DNA of 64,000 nucleotides from Sporosarcina luteola (GTDB lineage: Bacteria > Bacillota > Bacilli > Bacillales_A > Planococcaceae), in contig NZ_JAMBOK010000002.1 in assembly GCF_023715585.1 (NCBI RefSeq), forward strand, positions 310,001-374,000. The letters run 5' to 3'. The notes under the pieces were generated by a model. It saw nothing but the letters and a program-made list of their open reading frames with translations. It was not told where the DNA came from and ran no database searches. Numbering within the stretch: position 1 is the stretch's first letter; each line of letters starts with the position of its first letter. Below, piece by piece: positions 52,458-60,116 of this stretch. The position numbers were made by a program, and so were the translations under genes.

Positions 52458-53321
52458 ATGAAAATGACGAAAAAAATGCAAAGTGCTCTTGTGATGGAGA
52501 ACAATATACAGCTGTTCAAATGTCCAATCTGCTCTGCGGAAGTGGGAATGGAGGCGCATTCCCGTCTCATCTGCCGGAACATGCACTCATTCGACTTGGC
52601 GAAAAGCGGATATGTCAATTTGGCGCCGCAAGCCCATGCAACGAAATATGATAAATCACTGTTCGAAGCGAGGACTGCCGTTATGGGCAGCGGGTTTTTC
52701 GAGCCTGTCCTTGAAAATATCACTTCCCGTTTGGCTGATCAATTGGCGCGAGTTGAGCGTCCTGTCGTACTGGATGCGGGCTGCGGGGAAGGAACCCATT
52801 TGCAGGCAGTTCATTCTCGGTTGCAAACTGGAAGTGTCGGCATAGGCATTGATTTGGCAAAGGAAGGCATTGCGGCGGCTTCGAAAGCCTACCCGGGAAT
52901 CATTTGGAGTGTTGCAGACCTGGTTGCCATGCCGTTTGCAGATGCCCGTACCGATGCGATTCTGAACATCTTATCACCGGCGAATTACGCAGAGTTTAAC
53001 CGGTTGCTGAAGCCCGGCGGCGTATTGGTGAAAGTCGTACCGGAAAGCGGGTACTTGCAGGAATTGCGGAACGTCTTCTACGACGGGAAGCAGCAGAAAG
53101 AAGAGGCTGACCCGGTAGCAAGGTTCTCTGAACAGTTCGATGCGGTCGAGACGGAACGGGTGACATATACGTTTGAATTGCCGGACGGACTACTCGCACC
53201 GTTGATCCGCATGACCCCGCTCACATGGAATGCGAGTGAAGAGCGGGTGGAAGAAGTGATTGCGACGGGAATGAAAGAGATTACGATTGATTTGCGGGTG
53301 ATTGCAGGCGTTCGGCGGTAA
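52458..53321 (+). CDS. rlmA: 23S rRNA (guanine-N1) methyltransferase RlmA type
   Basis: This 287-residue protein has an N-terminal zinc ribbon (CPIC near residue 22 and a second Cys/His pair in LICRNMHSFD) and a SAM domain with VLDAGCGEGTHLQ near 104. This fits the RlmA/TlrB family that methylates helix 35 of 23S rRNA; the Gram-positive members act on G748. The stop codon lies inside a degenerate first unit of a 21-bp repeat array. Confidence 0.87.
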   Translation: MKMTKKMQSALVMENNIQLFKCPICSAEVGMEAHSRLICRNMHSFDLAKSGYVNLAPQAHATKYDKSLFEARTAVMGSGFFEPVLENITSRLADQLARVERPVVLDAGCGEGTHLQAVHSRLQTGSVGIGIDLAKEGIAAASKAYPGIIWSVADLVAMPFADARTDAILNILSPANYAEFNRLLKPGGVLVKVVPESGYLQELRNVFYDGKQQKEEADPVARFSEQFDAVETERVTYTFELPDGLLAPLIRMTPLTWNASEERVEEVIATGMKEITIDLRVIAGVRR

Positions 53322-53462
53322 TTATAAATGGCCTAACGGTGATAAAGTCGTTGCGAGCGGTGATAAAGCAGCCGTAAGCGGTGATAAACTCAGTCCAAGC
53401 GGTGGTAAACGGTCCATTAGCGGTGATAAGCTCGACGCGAACGGTGATAACCTGGATTTTCA
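53316..53462. repeat. 21-bp-period tandem array, CGGTG family (6 units plus a degenerate one)
   Basis: CGGTGRTAA begins at 53337, 53358, 53379, 53400, 53421 and 53442, all exactly 21 bp apart. A degenerate copy CGGTAATTATAAA at 53316 keeps the same register and overlaps the rlmA stop. The conserved part is about 12 bp and the rest varies. Confidence 0.92.
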
Positions 53463-53488
53463 GGTCGCCCCGAAAGGAAGATGGTTAG

Positions 53489-53587
53489 ATGTTCAGTGGC
53501 ATTAGTTCGATTCCAAATTGGTTTTATATGTTGGCGTTCATAGTTGTCATACTGCTCGTCATTATTATTGAATGGAAGACGCGATAG
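53489..53587 (+). CDS. Very small single-span membrane protein
   Basis: This 32-residue frame starts at ATG 53489 with AAAGGAAG nine bases before. It has one strong transmembrane segment (WFYMLAFIVVILLVIIIEW) and a short basic tail. It lies directly between the repeat array and the pentapeptide gene, with an 10-bp gap to the latter. The ribosome site and hydrophobic pattern argue that it is real. Confidence 0.6.
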   Translation: MFSGISSIPNWFYMLAFIVVILLVIIIEWKTR

Positions 53588-53597
53588 GAGGGATTGC

Positions 53598-54248
53598 ATG
53601 GCGAATAAAAAGGACAAGCGGGTGAAACCGAAATTGTCTCTGGAACATGAGCTGTTGAGGCCTTCGGATATATGGAACCGGGATGGGTTCATAGAAAAAG
53701 CGAGGTTCGAAGGTGGTGTAATGCCAGGTGCAGATGGGGAGCGCCTCGTGTTCGATAATTGCATGTTCAAGGATATGTCATTTGCGAACAGTGATTGGAG
53801 AGGCGCAGAATTCGTCGATGTTTTATTCCAGACATGCGATTTCTCAAACGTCCAAATGGAAAATGTCATGTTCCACCGATGCGAAATCATTGCTTCCAAG
53901 CTGACGGGTACAGATATGGCCAATTCCAATATAGGACATCTCCTCATGAAGGAATGTGACGCCCGCTATGCGAACTTCAATTTTTCTAAAATGAAGGAAG
54001 TTCAGTTCGCGGAGTGCAACTTAGAAGATAGCGATTTTTACGAATGCGATTTCAAACAGGTCCGATTTGAAAAGTGCAAGCTTGACGATGCGAATTTCTC
54101 GGAAACCGATTTGGATGGCGTGGATTTATCCGACAATACATACGAGCGCATCGAAGTGACAGTGCCGAAGATTGCGGGATGCATCGTTTCGACGGAGCAG
54201 GCACTCGGTTTTGCGCGTGCGCTAGGTCTAACGGTGAGGGATGAATGA
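53598..54248 (+). CDS. Pentapeptide-repeat protein
   Basis: This 216-residue protein has tandem five-residue repeats of the A(D/N)LXX/F type from about residue 50 to 180 (for example CDARYANFNFSKMKEVQFAE), which fold as a right-handed beta helix. Some relatives protect DNA gyrase from quinolones; no such role can be read here. TAGGAGGG before ATG 53598 overlaps the stop of the 32-residue gene, so the two are probably co-translated. Confidence 0.87.
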   Translation: MANKKDKRVKPKLSLEHELLRPSDIWNRDGFIEKARFEGGVMPGADGERLVFDNCMFKDMSFANSDWRGAEFVDVLFQTCDFSNVQMENVMFHRCEIIASKLTGTDMANSNIGHLLMKECDARYANFNFSKMKEVQFAECNLEDSDFYECDFKQVRFEKCKLDDANFSETDLDGVDLSDNTYERIEVTVPKIAGCIVSTEQALGFARALGLTVRDE

Positions 54249-54292
54249 TGGTATACTGGAAAGACATTTGACAAAGAAAGAGTGGCCAAAAC

Positions 54293-54757
54293 ATGCTAAC
54301 ATTTGAACAAAAACAGCAAATCATTGAGACATTCCCTGAACTGACGCGGAAAGAAGTTTCGATGAAGAGGCTCAATTACCATTTTGAAGATAGCTTATAT
54401 GAAAAAACAGTCGTCGTGCAGCATCTTCATCCAAACGGCAACGGATTTGTATACCTGGAAGGGGTCCCGGGTTACGAGACGGATGACCGCGGGCTCGTCA
54501 ACATCCGTGAAGCGACGGAAGAAGAGTTGAAAAAGGCAATCCGCGACGCCATCCGTGCACTTTCAACCGAAGAGGCTGAAGAAGAGGAATCGATTGAAGA
54601 GGTGTGGGTGAATGAGGAAGGCCAGAAGCTGACGTTGCTTGGGGAAGAAGGCTTTTTCAATATTTACCACGGGTATAATTTGGAAGAGGGCTTCGGCGAT
54701 TATCAGGAAGCCGTCGACTATTTGGTAGAGGAGAAATTCAAGCTTAGCAAGGGGTGA
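54293..54757 (+). CDS. Hypothetical acidic protein
   Basis: This 154-residue protein is rich in Glu, with an acidic run at about 94-102 (EEAEEEESIEE), and has no signal peptide or membrane segment. I do not recognise the family. It is 6 bp before a small membrane gene and 44 bp after the pentapeptide gene, so it is probably in their operon. Confidence 0.7.
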   Translation: MLTFEQKQQIIETFPELTRKEVSMKRLNYHFEDSLYEKTVVVQHLHPNGNGFVYLEGVPGYETDDRGLVNIREATEEELKKAIRDAIRALSTEEAEEEESIEEVWVNEEGQKLTLLGEEGFFNIYHGYNLEEGFGDYQEAVDYLVEEKFKLSKG

Positions 54758-54763
54758 CGCCAT

Positions 54764-54901
54764 ATGAAGGGAAGAACGCTCGTCATCGGGCTCGTCGTCT
54801 TTGTCATCGCAGTCGTTGCAATGATCTATTTTGCGATGACTGCACAGTTTGATAAAGACCGGCAGGAAAGCCCACAAGTTGAGATTAATGATAAAAATTA
54901 A
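54764..54901 (+). CDS. Small single-span membrane protein
   Basis: This 45-residue protein starts at ATG 54764 with AAGGGGTGA before it, has one transmembrane segment (about residues 5-25) and a charged tail (FDKDRQESPQVEINDKN). It follows the acidic protein by 6 bp and is closed by a terminator. The family is unknown. Confidence 0.65.
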   Translation: MKGRTLVIGLVVFVIAVVAMIYFAMTAQFDKDRQESPQVEINDKN

Positions 54902-54904
54902 AAG

Positions 54905-54947
54905 CTGCCTGGCCAAACGGATAAGATCGTTGTCCAGGCAGTTTTTA
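54905..54947 (+). terminator. Terminator after the 54.3-54.9 kb genes
   Basis: CTGCCTGG (54905-54912) pairs with CCAGGCAG (54934-54941), followed by TTTTTATTG. Confidence 0.85.
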
Positions 54948-54950
54948 TTG

Positions 54951-55023
54951 TCATCTAGCTCCGGTCGGCAGCCTCTCGGGTCGCTTCAATCTTAAAAAGA
55001 AAAGGCAAAAAGCGCCTTTTCTT
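54951..55023. repeat. Half copy of the Bacillales-type intergenic hairpin element
   Basis: CATCTAGCTCCGG...CAGCC.CTCG.GTCGCTTC matches the left half of the element at 10976. It ends in AAAAGGC-N6-GCGCCTTTT at the stop of the MMPL gene, and the right half is missing. In minus orientation the central hairpin could end MMPL transcription. Confidence 0.7.
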
Positions 55024-57153
55024 TTAATGCCAATTCCCAGCTTTATATTCACCTTTCCTAAACGGCATCCACCAGTTCCACTTGCCAAATAATTTCATTA
55101 GACTCGGAACAAGCAGCAAGCGGATGATCGTCGCATCAATGGCGACCGCAATCGCGATGCCGACGCCGATCTGCTTCACCGGCATGACGTCTGTGAACGC
55201 GAATGCACCTGTCAATACAATCATGATCAATGCTGCGGATGTAATGATCTTGCTTGTTGTCGCCAGCCCTTCGACCGTCGAATGATCGTTATCGAATGTA
55301 TTCGCGTACTCCTCCTGCATCCGAGAAATGAGGAACACTTCATAGTCCATGCTCAAGCCGAAGACGAGACTGAAGACGAGGATCGGAATGATGAGTGCAA
55401 TCGTTCCGGGATGTATTCCGAAATGACCGTATTGGAATATATAGACGAGAATTCCGAACGTCGCGGACAGCCCGACGATGTTCATTAAAATCGCCTTCAA
55501 CGGAATAAGCACCGAGCGGAACGCAATCATAAGAATGATGAACGTCGATACAAGGATTATCGTTAGAACAGACACGATATTGCCGAAAATCTCATCGAAA
55601 ATCTCCTGATTGAACTTCGGTTGACCTCCGACCAACAGATTCCATTCCGATTGCTCCGACCAATCCCGCGCCCATTGCTGCGCTTCGTCGGACGAGCCTT
55701 TCGCCTGAAGCGTCACTGGAATCAATAATTGATTATCCTTAACGAATGAATCAAGCAAAGGTTTAAGCTGCGCCTTCATTTCAGGAACTTGCATCGCTTG
55801 CTCCCATGCTTCAGGAGATCCAACTCCACTAGCAGTGAAAATTGTAGTCAGTTTGTCGACCAATGGATCATCTGCCAGGTCTTCTTCCAATGCCTTCAAC
55901 GCATGTAAGCCTTCCGCGTCAGACCAGCCTCCACTCCGTTCCGCGATCAAGTACACATTTGACCGCTTACCGAGCCCGAAAGCGTCATCCATCAATTCGT
56001 ACGAAGCCCGCGTATCATACGACGCCGGCAATGAATCGATCTGTGGAATCGTCAAATCCATATTTTTAACAGGAATTATTGCAATGCCCAGTAAAACAAG
56101 CGCCACAATCGTAATAAGAATGGGCCGTTTAATTACGGCATTGGCGAACTGCCTCCATCGGTCTGAACCGTTTTCCTTCACCTTTAACACGCGGCCCTTA
56201 TTCAAACGGTCGCCGAGCATTATCAAAATCGCTGGAAGCAGCGTTACTGAACTGAGAACCGCCATACCGACGACAATCATCCCGCCGAGCGCAATGTTCT
56301 GGAAGATCTCAACTTTGATTATAAACATCGCACCGAGACCGATGAACACACAAAAGGCCGAGAAAATGACAGAGCGTCCCGCCGTGCGGATCGTTGTGCC
56401 AACAGCCTCCAGTACATCGTTCTTTAATCGCTCTTCCCGGTAGCGGCTAATGAACAGAAGCGAAAAGTCGATGCTCAAAGCGAGCCCAAGCATCGGAACG
56501 ATATTCAATACAAAGATAGCTAACTCCATCTGTCCGCCAACCAAAGCCAACACGCCGAACGTCGTTACGATTGTCGCCACCCCGACGATCAACGGAACCA
56601 TCGACGCCATTAGCGAACCGAATGCAAAGAGAAGGACGATAATTGCGATTGGCAAGCCGATTGCCTCCGCCTTCATCAAATCGCGTTGGCTCGCGCTGTT
56701 GATGTCTTTCGTAATGGCGGATTGGCCGGTCAGCACAATGCCTTTCTCATCACCGATCGCTTCCCGGATATCTGTGACGACTTTGGACATATCCTTGCCG
56801 TTCTCTTCAAAGTGGAGCAATGCATAGGAGACATCCTTCGTATATTGTTCTTCGTTATTCAACGGGGAAACGACTTCGGAAGCAAGATCCAGCTTCTCAA
56901 TTTCAGTCAAAGTGGACGCAATCGTTGCATCACTAACTTCATCAAAAACGACAAACATCGTTTCTGCTGGTAAATCAAACTTCTCAGAAGCGATTTTCAT
57001 CACTTGTTCGTGCTCTCCATCCATTCTAAAGCCATCACCCGCGAGCAGCCCAGGCAAACGGATTGCGAAAATAGCCATGGCAATGAAAAGTGCAATCCAA
57101 GCTATCAGGATCGTTTTATAATGCTTCGTAACTAAAAGCGCAAGTGTGCGCAT
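55024..57153 (-). CDS. MMPL/RND-family membrane transporter
   Basis: This 709-residue protein has about twelve transmembrane segments in two halves, each with a large outer loop after the first segment, and MMPL-type stretches (SIDFSLLFISRYREER near residue 228; LSMDYEVFLISRMQEEY near 604). It probably exports lipids or drugs using the proton gradient. It resembles B. subtilis YdfJ/YdgH. GGGGAGGA precedes ATG 57153. Confidence 0.9.
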   Translation of the reverse strand: MRTLALLVTKHYKTILIAWIALFIAMAIFAIRLPGLLAGDGFRMDGEHEQVMKIASEKFDLPAETMFVVFDEVSDATIASTLTEIEKLDLASEVVSPLNNEEQYTKDVSYALLHFEENGKDMSKVVTDIREAIGDEKGIVLTGQSAITKDINSASQRDLMKAEAIGLPIAIIVLLFAFGSLMASMVPLIVGVATIVTTFGVLALVGGQMELAIFVLNIVPMLGLALSIDFSLLFISRYREERLKNDVLEAVGTTIRTAGRSVIFSAFCVFIGLGAMFIIKVEIFQNIALGGMIVVGMAVLSSVTLLPAILIMLGDRLNKGRVLKVKENGSDRWRQFANAVIKRPILITIVALVLLGIAIIPVKNMDLTIPQIDSLPASYDTRASYELMDDAFGLGKRSNVYLIAERSGGWSDAEGLHALKALEEDLADDPLVDKLTTIFTASGVGSPEAWEQAMQVPEMKAQLKPLLDSFVKDNQLLIPVTLQAKGSSDEAQQWARDWSEQSEWNLLVGGQPKFNQEIFDEIFGNIVSVLTIILVSTFIILMIAFRSVLIPLKAILMNIVGLSATFGILVYIFQYGHFGIHPGTIALIIPILVFSLVFGLSMDYEVFLISRMQEEYANTFDNDHSTVEGLATTSKIITSAALIMIVLTGAFAFTDVMPVKQIGVGIAIAVAIDATIIRLLLVPSLMKLFGKWNWWMPFRKGEYKAGNWH

Positions 57154-57284
57154 ACCATCGTCCTCCCCAAACTTTCTGTCTGCTCCTTATCATAACTAAA
57201 TTGGATAGGAATGTCTTTTTTAAAGGGATAGTTTGGGAGAATTGGTCTGAAGCGGGAGGGTCGATGTAAACAGTCCAGAGACAA

Positions 57285-57318
57285 CGAAAAAAACCACTCC
57301 CCGAAGGAAGTGGTTTTG
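57285..57318 (-). terminator. Terminator after csp
   Basis: On the minus strand AACCACTTCC pairs with GGGAGTGGTT, followed by TTTTTTT. Confidence 0.85.
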
Positions 57319-57333
57319 AAGGGTTAATTCAAA

Positions 57334-57534
57334 TTAGTTTTTTTCAACGTTAGTTGCTTGAAGTCCGCGTTGACCTTGTTCGATTTCGAAAGTCACGTCT
57401 TGGCCTTCTTCAAGAGTTTTGAAGCCATCGCCTTGGATAGCTGAGAAGTGTACGAATACATCGTCGCCATCTTCACGTTCGATGAAGCCATAACCTTTTT
57501 CTGCGTTAAACCATTTTACTTTACCTTGTTCCAT
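57334..57534 (-). CDS. Cold-shock protein (CspA family)
   Basis: This 66-residue protein has both RNA-binding motifs, KGYGFIE (RNP1) and DVFVHFSAI (RNP2), in one cold-shock OB fold. It acts as a nucleic-acid chaperone, as B. subtilis CspB-D do. AGGAGG precedes the ATG at 57534. A 7-bp hairpin lies next to that ribosome site, which could act in cold-dependent control. Confidence 0.95.
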   Translation of the reverse strand: MEQGKVKWFNAEKGYGFIEREDGDDVFVHFSAIQGDGFKTLEEGQDVTFEIEQGQRGLQATNVEKN

Positions 57535-57548
57535 GTTTGTTTCCTCCT

Positions 57549-57566
57549 TGTGTACAGAAGTACACA
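57549..57566 (-). promoter_or_regulatory. Hairpin adjacent to the csp ribosome site
   Basis: On the minus strand TGTGTAC-TTCT-GTACACA is a perfect 7-bp stem with a four-base loop, directly followed by AGGAGG. It could change access to the ribosome site with temperature. Confidence 0.5.
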
Positions 57567-57693
57567 TTGTGTTACTATCCTTGCTCAAGTCTTGAAGCGG
57601 TCAAACGTTACAACGTGACCATCGCGCCGAACAAAAATAATTCTCCTTTATCATAACAGACGACATTTGGCAATGCAAGTGAAAAGTTTTGTA

Positions 57694-58692
57694 TTAGAAT
57701 AATAAATTCAAAATTTGATACACAATAGCGGCAAGAGCAGCAGAAATGGGCATTGTAATCACCCATGTGAGGACAATTTTTTTCGCAACTCCCCATTTGA
57801 CGCCTTTAACACGCTGCGCGGAGCCGACTCCCATGATTGCGGAAGAGATGACATGCGTCGTGCTGACAGGCAAGTGGATAAGCGTCGCCCCGAAAATAAT
57901 CATGGCGGAGCTCAAATCGGCGGCTGCTCCATTGACTGGGCGGATCTTCATGATCTTTCCGCCGACAGTCTTAATGATTTTATATCCACCGATGGATGTC
58001 CCAAGCCCCATCGCAGTGGCAGCAGCAATCCGAACCCAAAGCTGGATATCGTCGCCCGTCTGCAACTGTGCAGCCATCAATGCCATTGTAATGATTCCCA
58101 TCGCCTTCTGGGCATCGTTCGTACCGTGCGTAAATGCTTGCAAAGCCGCGGTTCCAATCTGCAAATATCGGATCCGTTTATTCGCCTTGAACAAATTCCG
58201 GTTCTTCAATAAAACCTTGAAAAGCGTCATCATCAGGAACCCGGCCGCAATTGCGATGAACGGGGAAATGAGTAGGGCTTGCATGATTTTGATAAATCCG
58301 CCGTATTCCAAAACCCCGAACCCGGCCGCTGAAATGGCGGCACCTGCGATCGAGCCGATCAACGCATGCGACGAACTCGAAGGAATGCCGTAATACCAAG
58401 TGATTAAATTCCATGCAATCGCAGCAGTAAGGGCTGCCAAAATGACAAGAGATCCTTTATCCAACATAAACGGATCGACAATGTCTTTTGAAATCGTCTT
58501 GGCAACACCTGTAAATGTCAATGCGCCGATGAAATTCATAATTGCAGCCATATAAATGGCTGTCCGCGGTTTTAATGCGCGAGTCGATACCGAAGTCGCA
58601 ATGGCATTCGCCGTATCGTGGAACCCATTGATGAAATCGAATGCGAGCGCAAAAACTACGATAGCTATCGTGAGAAACAATACTAATTCCAT
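57694..58692 (-). CDS. pit: Low-affinity inorganic phosphate transporter PiT
   Basis: This 332-residue integral membrane protein has the two PiT signature repeats: DFINGFHDTANAIATSV near residue 19 and THGTNDAQKAMG near 188. It has about ten membrane segments and imports metal-phosphate by ion symport. It follows the DUF47 gene by 12 bp, the usual pair, and offers constitutive uptake next to the inducible pst locus. Confidence 0.93.
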   Translation of the reverse strand: MELVLFLTIAIVVFALAFDFINGFHDTANAIATSVSTRALKPRTAIYMAAIMNFIGALTFTGVAKTISKDIVDPFMLDKGSLVILAALTAAIAWNLITWYYGIPSSSSHALIGSIAGAAISAAGFGVLEYGGFIKIMQALLISPFIAIAAGFLMMTLFKVLLKNRNLFKANKRIRYLQIGTAALQAFTHGTNDAQKAMGIITMALMAAQLQTGDDIQLWVRIAAATAMGLGTSIGGYKIIKTVGGKIMKIRPVNGAAADLSSAMIIFGATLIHLPVSTTHVISSAIMGVGSAQRVKGVKWGVAKKIVLTWVITMPISAALAAIVYQILNLLF

Positions 58693-58704
58693 AATTGCTG
58701 CTCC

Positions 58705-59325
58705 TTACGCGTTTCGCATGATGATTGTTTCAAGTGTGTTTGCCACGTCCTGGCAATGATCCGCAATGTCTTCGAGCAGTTCATAAATATCCTTGAACTG
58801 GATGATACGGATCGGATCCTTTTCACGGATGAACAGCTGTTTAATCGATGTGCGAAGGACCTCATCGCAAATCCGCTCATATTCTTTGATCAAAACAGCG
58901 TGATCCCGCATCTGGACAAGTTTCTTCTTCGCAAGCAATTCCATCGCCTTGACGATTTCATCGGAGCTTTTCACGATATTATCCATGAACTTCTGGACAT
59001 ATTCATCGATTTCCGTGAGCGAGAACATTTCAAGATTCGCTGCGAAATGTTCGATTCCGTCGAGGATATCGTCCATCTTAATGGCCAATTGCAAAATATC
59101 TTCCCGTTCAATCGGCGTCATGAAAGAAATGTTGAGCTTGGAGATAAGGTCGTGAATCAAATCATCCCCTTCTGTCTCATACTCTTTCAATTTAATGCTT
59201 ACTTCTTTTAAATCTGCAACCGACGTCACTTTAAAGTCATTCGCATAGTGCATCGCTTCTTGGACATGCTCAGCAATCTCCAAAAGAGCTGCGAAAAAAG
59301 GATCGGTTTTACGTGGACTGAACAT
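58705..59325 (-). CDS. DUF47 family PhoU-like protein (pit accessory)
   Basis: This 206-residue helical protein has PhoU-like stretches (EYETEGDDLIHDLISKL near residue 53; KMDDILDGIEHFA near 83). DUF47 proteins are commonly linked with PiT transporters and thought to regulate them. ATG 59325 follows GGAGG; the frame start at 59355 is unlikely. It is the first gene of the DUF47-pit operon. Confidence 0.9.
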   Translation of the reverse strand: MFSPRKTDPFFAALLEIAEHVQEAMHYANDFKVTSVADLKEVSIKLKEYETEGDDLIHDLISKLNISFMTPIEREDILQLAIKMDDILDGIEHFAANLEMFSLTEIDEYVQKFMDNIVKSSDEIVKAMELLAKKKLVQMRDHAVLIKEYERICDEVLRTSIKQLFIREKDPIRIIQFKDIYELLEDIADHCQDVANTLETIIMRNA

Positions 59326-59482
59326 TTTTAAGCCTCCATCCGTTTCCGGAATCAATTTTTTGTAGCCTAATCATAACAAAAAACAATGAAATAAGTACAA
59401 ATATACGGGCTGATTTATTTTTTTATCGACAACTTGGGTGAGATCATATGGTGAAAAAATCGAAATTTATTTCCAGGAATTT

Positions 59483-59508
59483 TGAAACTTTATTAGCGGT
59501 AGCCCGTA
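59483..59508 (+). promoter_or_regulatory. SigW-type ECF promoter of yuaF-floT
   Basis: TGAAAC (59483-59488) and CGTA (59505-59508) are 16 bp apart. In B. subtilis the yuaF-floT operon is known to belong to the SigW regulon, so both sequence and context agree. Confidence 0.85.
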
Positions 59509-59548
59509 TGTATAGTAGAATTCAAATAGGAGAAGGCGAGGTGAAAGG

Positions 59549-60082
59549 ATGGAAGTGTTCGGTATGCCGGTCATCCATGTCTATTTGACCGTGCTCATAA
59601 TCGCAGGATTGGCGACCGTGCTGTACATTCTATTCAGTGACATTGCAGAAGGGATTGGCGATGCGAGTCCAATTTTGGATCCCGCAGTCATTCTTGCATT
59701 CATTTCATTTACATCAGCAGTCGGTTATATTTTGGAGTTGACGACCGAATGGAATCATATGCTGATCTTGATCATTGCGCTTGGAGCAGCGACCGCATTG
59801 GACTTCCTTCTATATTTCTTCGTGCTCCTTCCTTTGAAATCCGCAGAAGTATCGCTTGCTTACACCGATGAATCACTCACTGGCCAAGTCGGCAAAGTCA
59901 TCGTTCCGGTACCGGTTGATGGCTTTGGCGAAATCATCATTGAAACAGTGAACGGCATCATTTCAAAAAGGGCTGCGGGGTATGAAAACAAAGCGATCGA
60001 CTACGGAAAAGAAGTGTTGGTCATCGAAGTGAAAGAAGGGACGTTCATCGTTAAGGAATATGAGCCTTTCCGCTTCAAGTGA
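59549..60082 (+). CDS. yuaF: NfeD-family membrane protein YuaF
   Basis: This 177-residue protein has three membrane segments in the first about 100 residues and a C-terminal NfeD OB-fold domain (LTGQVGKVIVPVPVDGFGEI). It works with flotillin in membrane organisation. It lies 34 bp before floT, and a SigW-type promoter is upstream. Confidence 0.9.
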   Translation: MEVFGMPVIHVYLTVLIIAGLATVLYILFSDIAEGIGDASPILDPAVILAFISFTSAVGYILELTTEWNHMLILIIALGAATALDFLLYFFVLLPLKSAEVSLAYTDESLTGQVGKVIVPVPVDGFGEIIIETVNGIISKRAAGYENKAIDYGKEVLVIEVKEGTFIVKEYEPFRFK

Positions 60083-60116
60083 TCAAATCAAACCAATCCA
60101 TTAAGGGGGAATCGGA

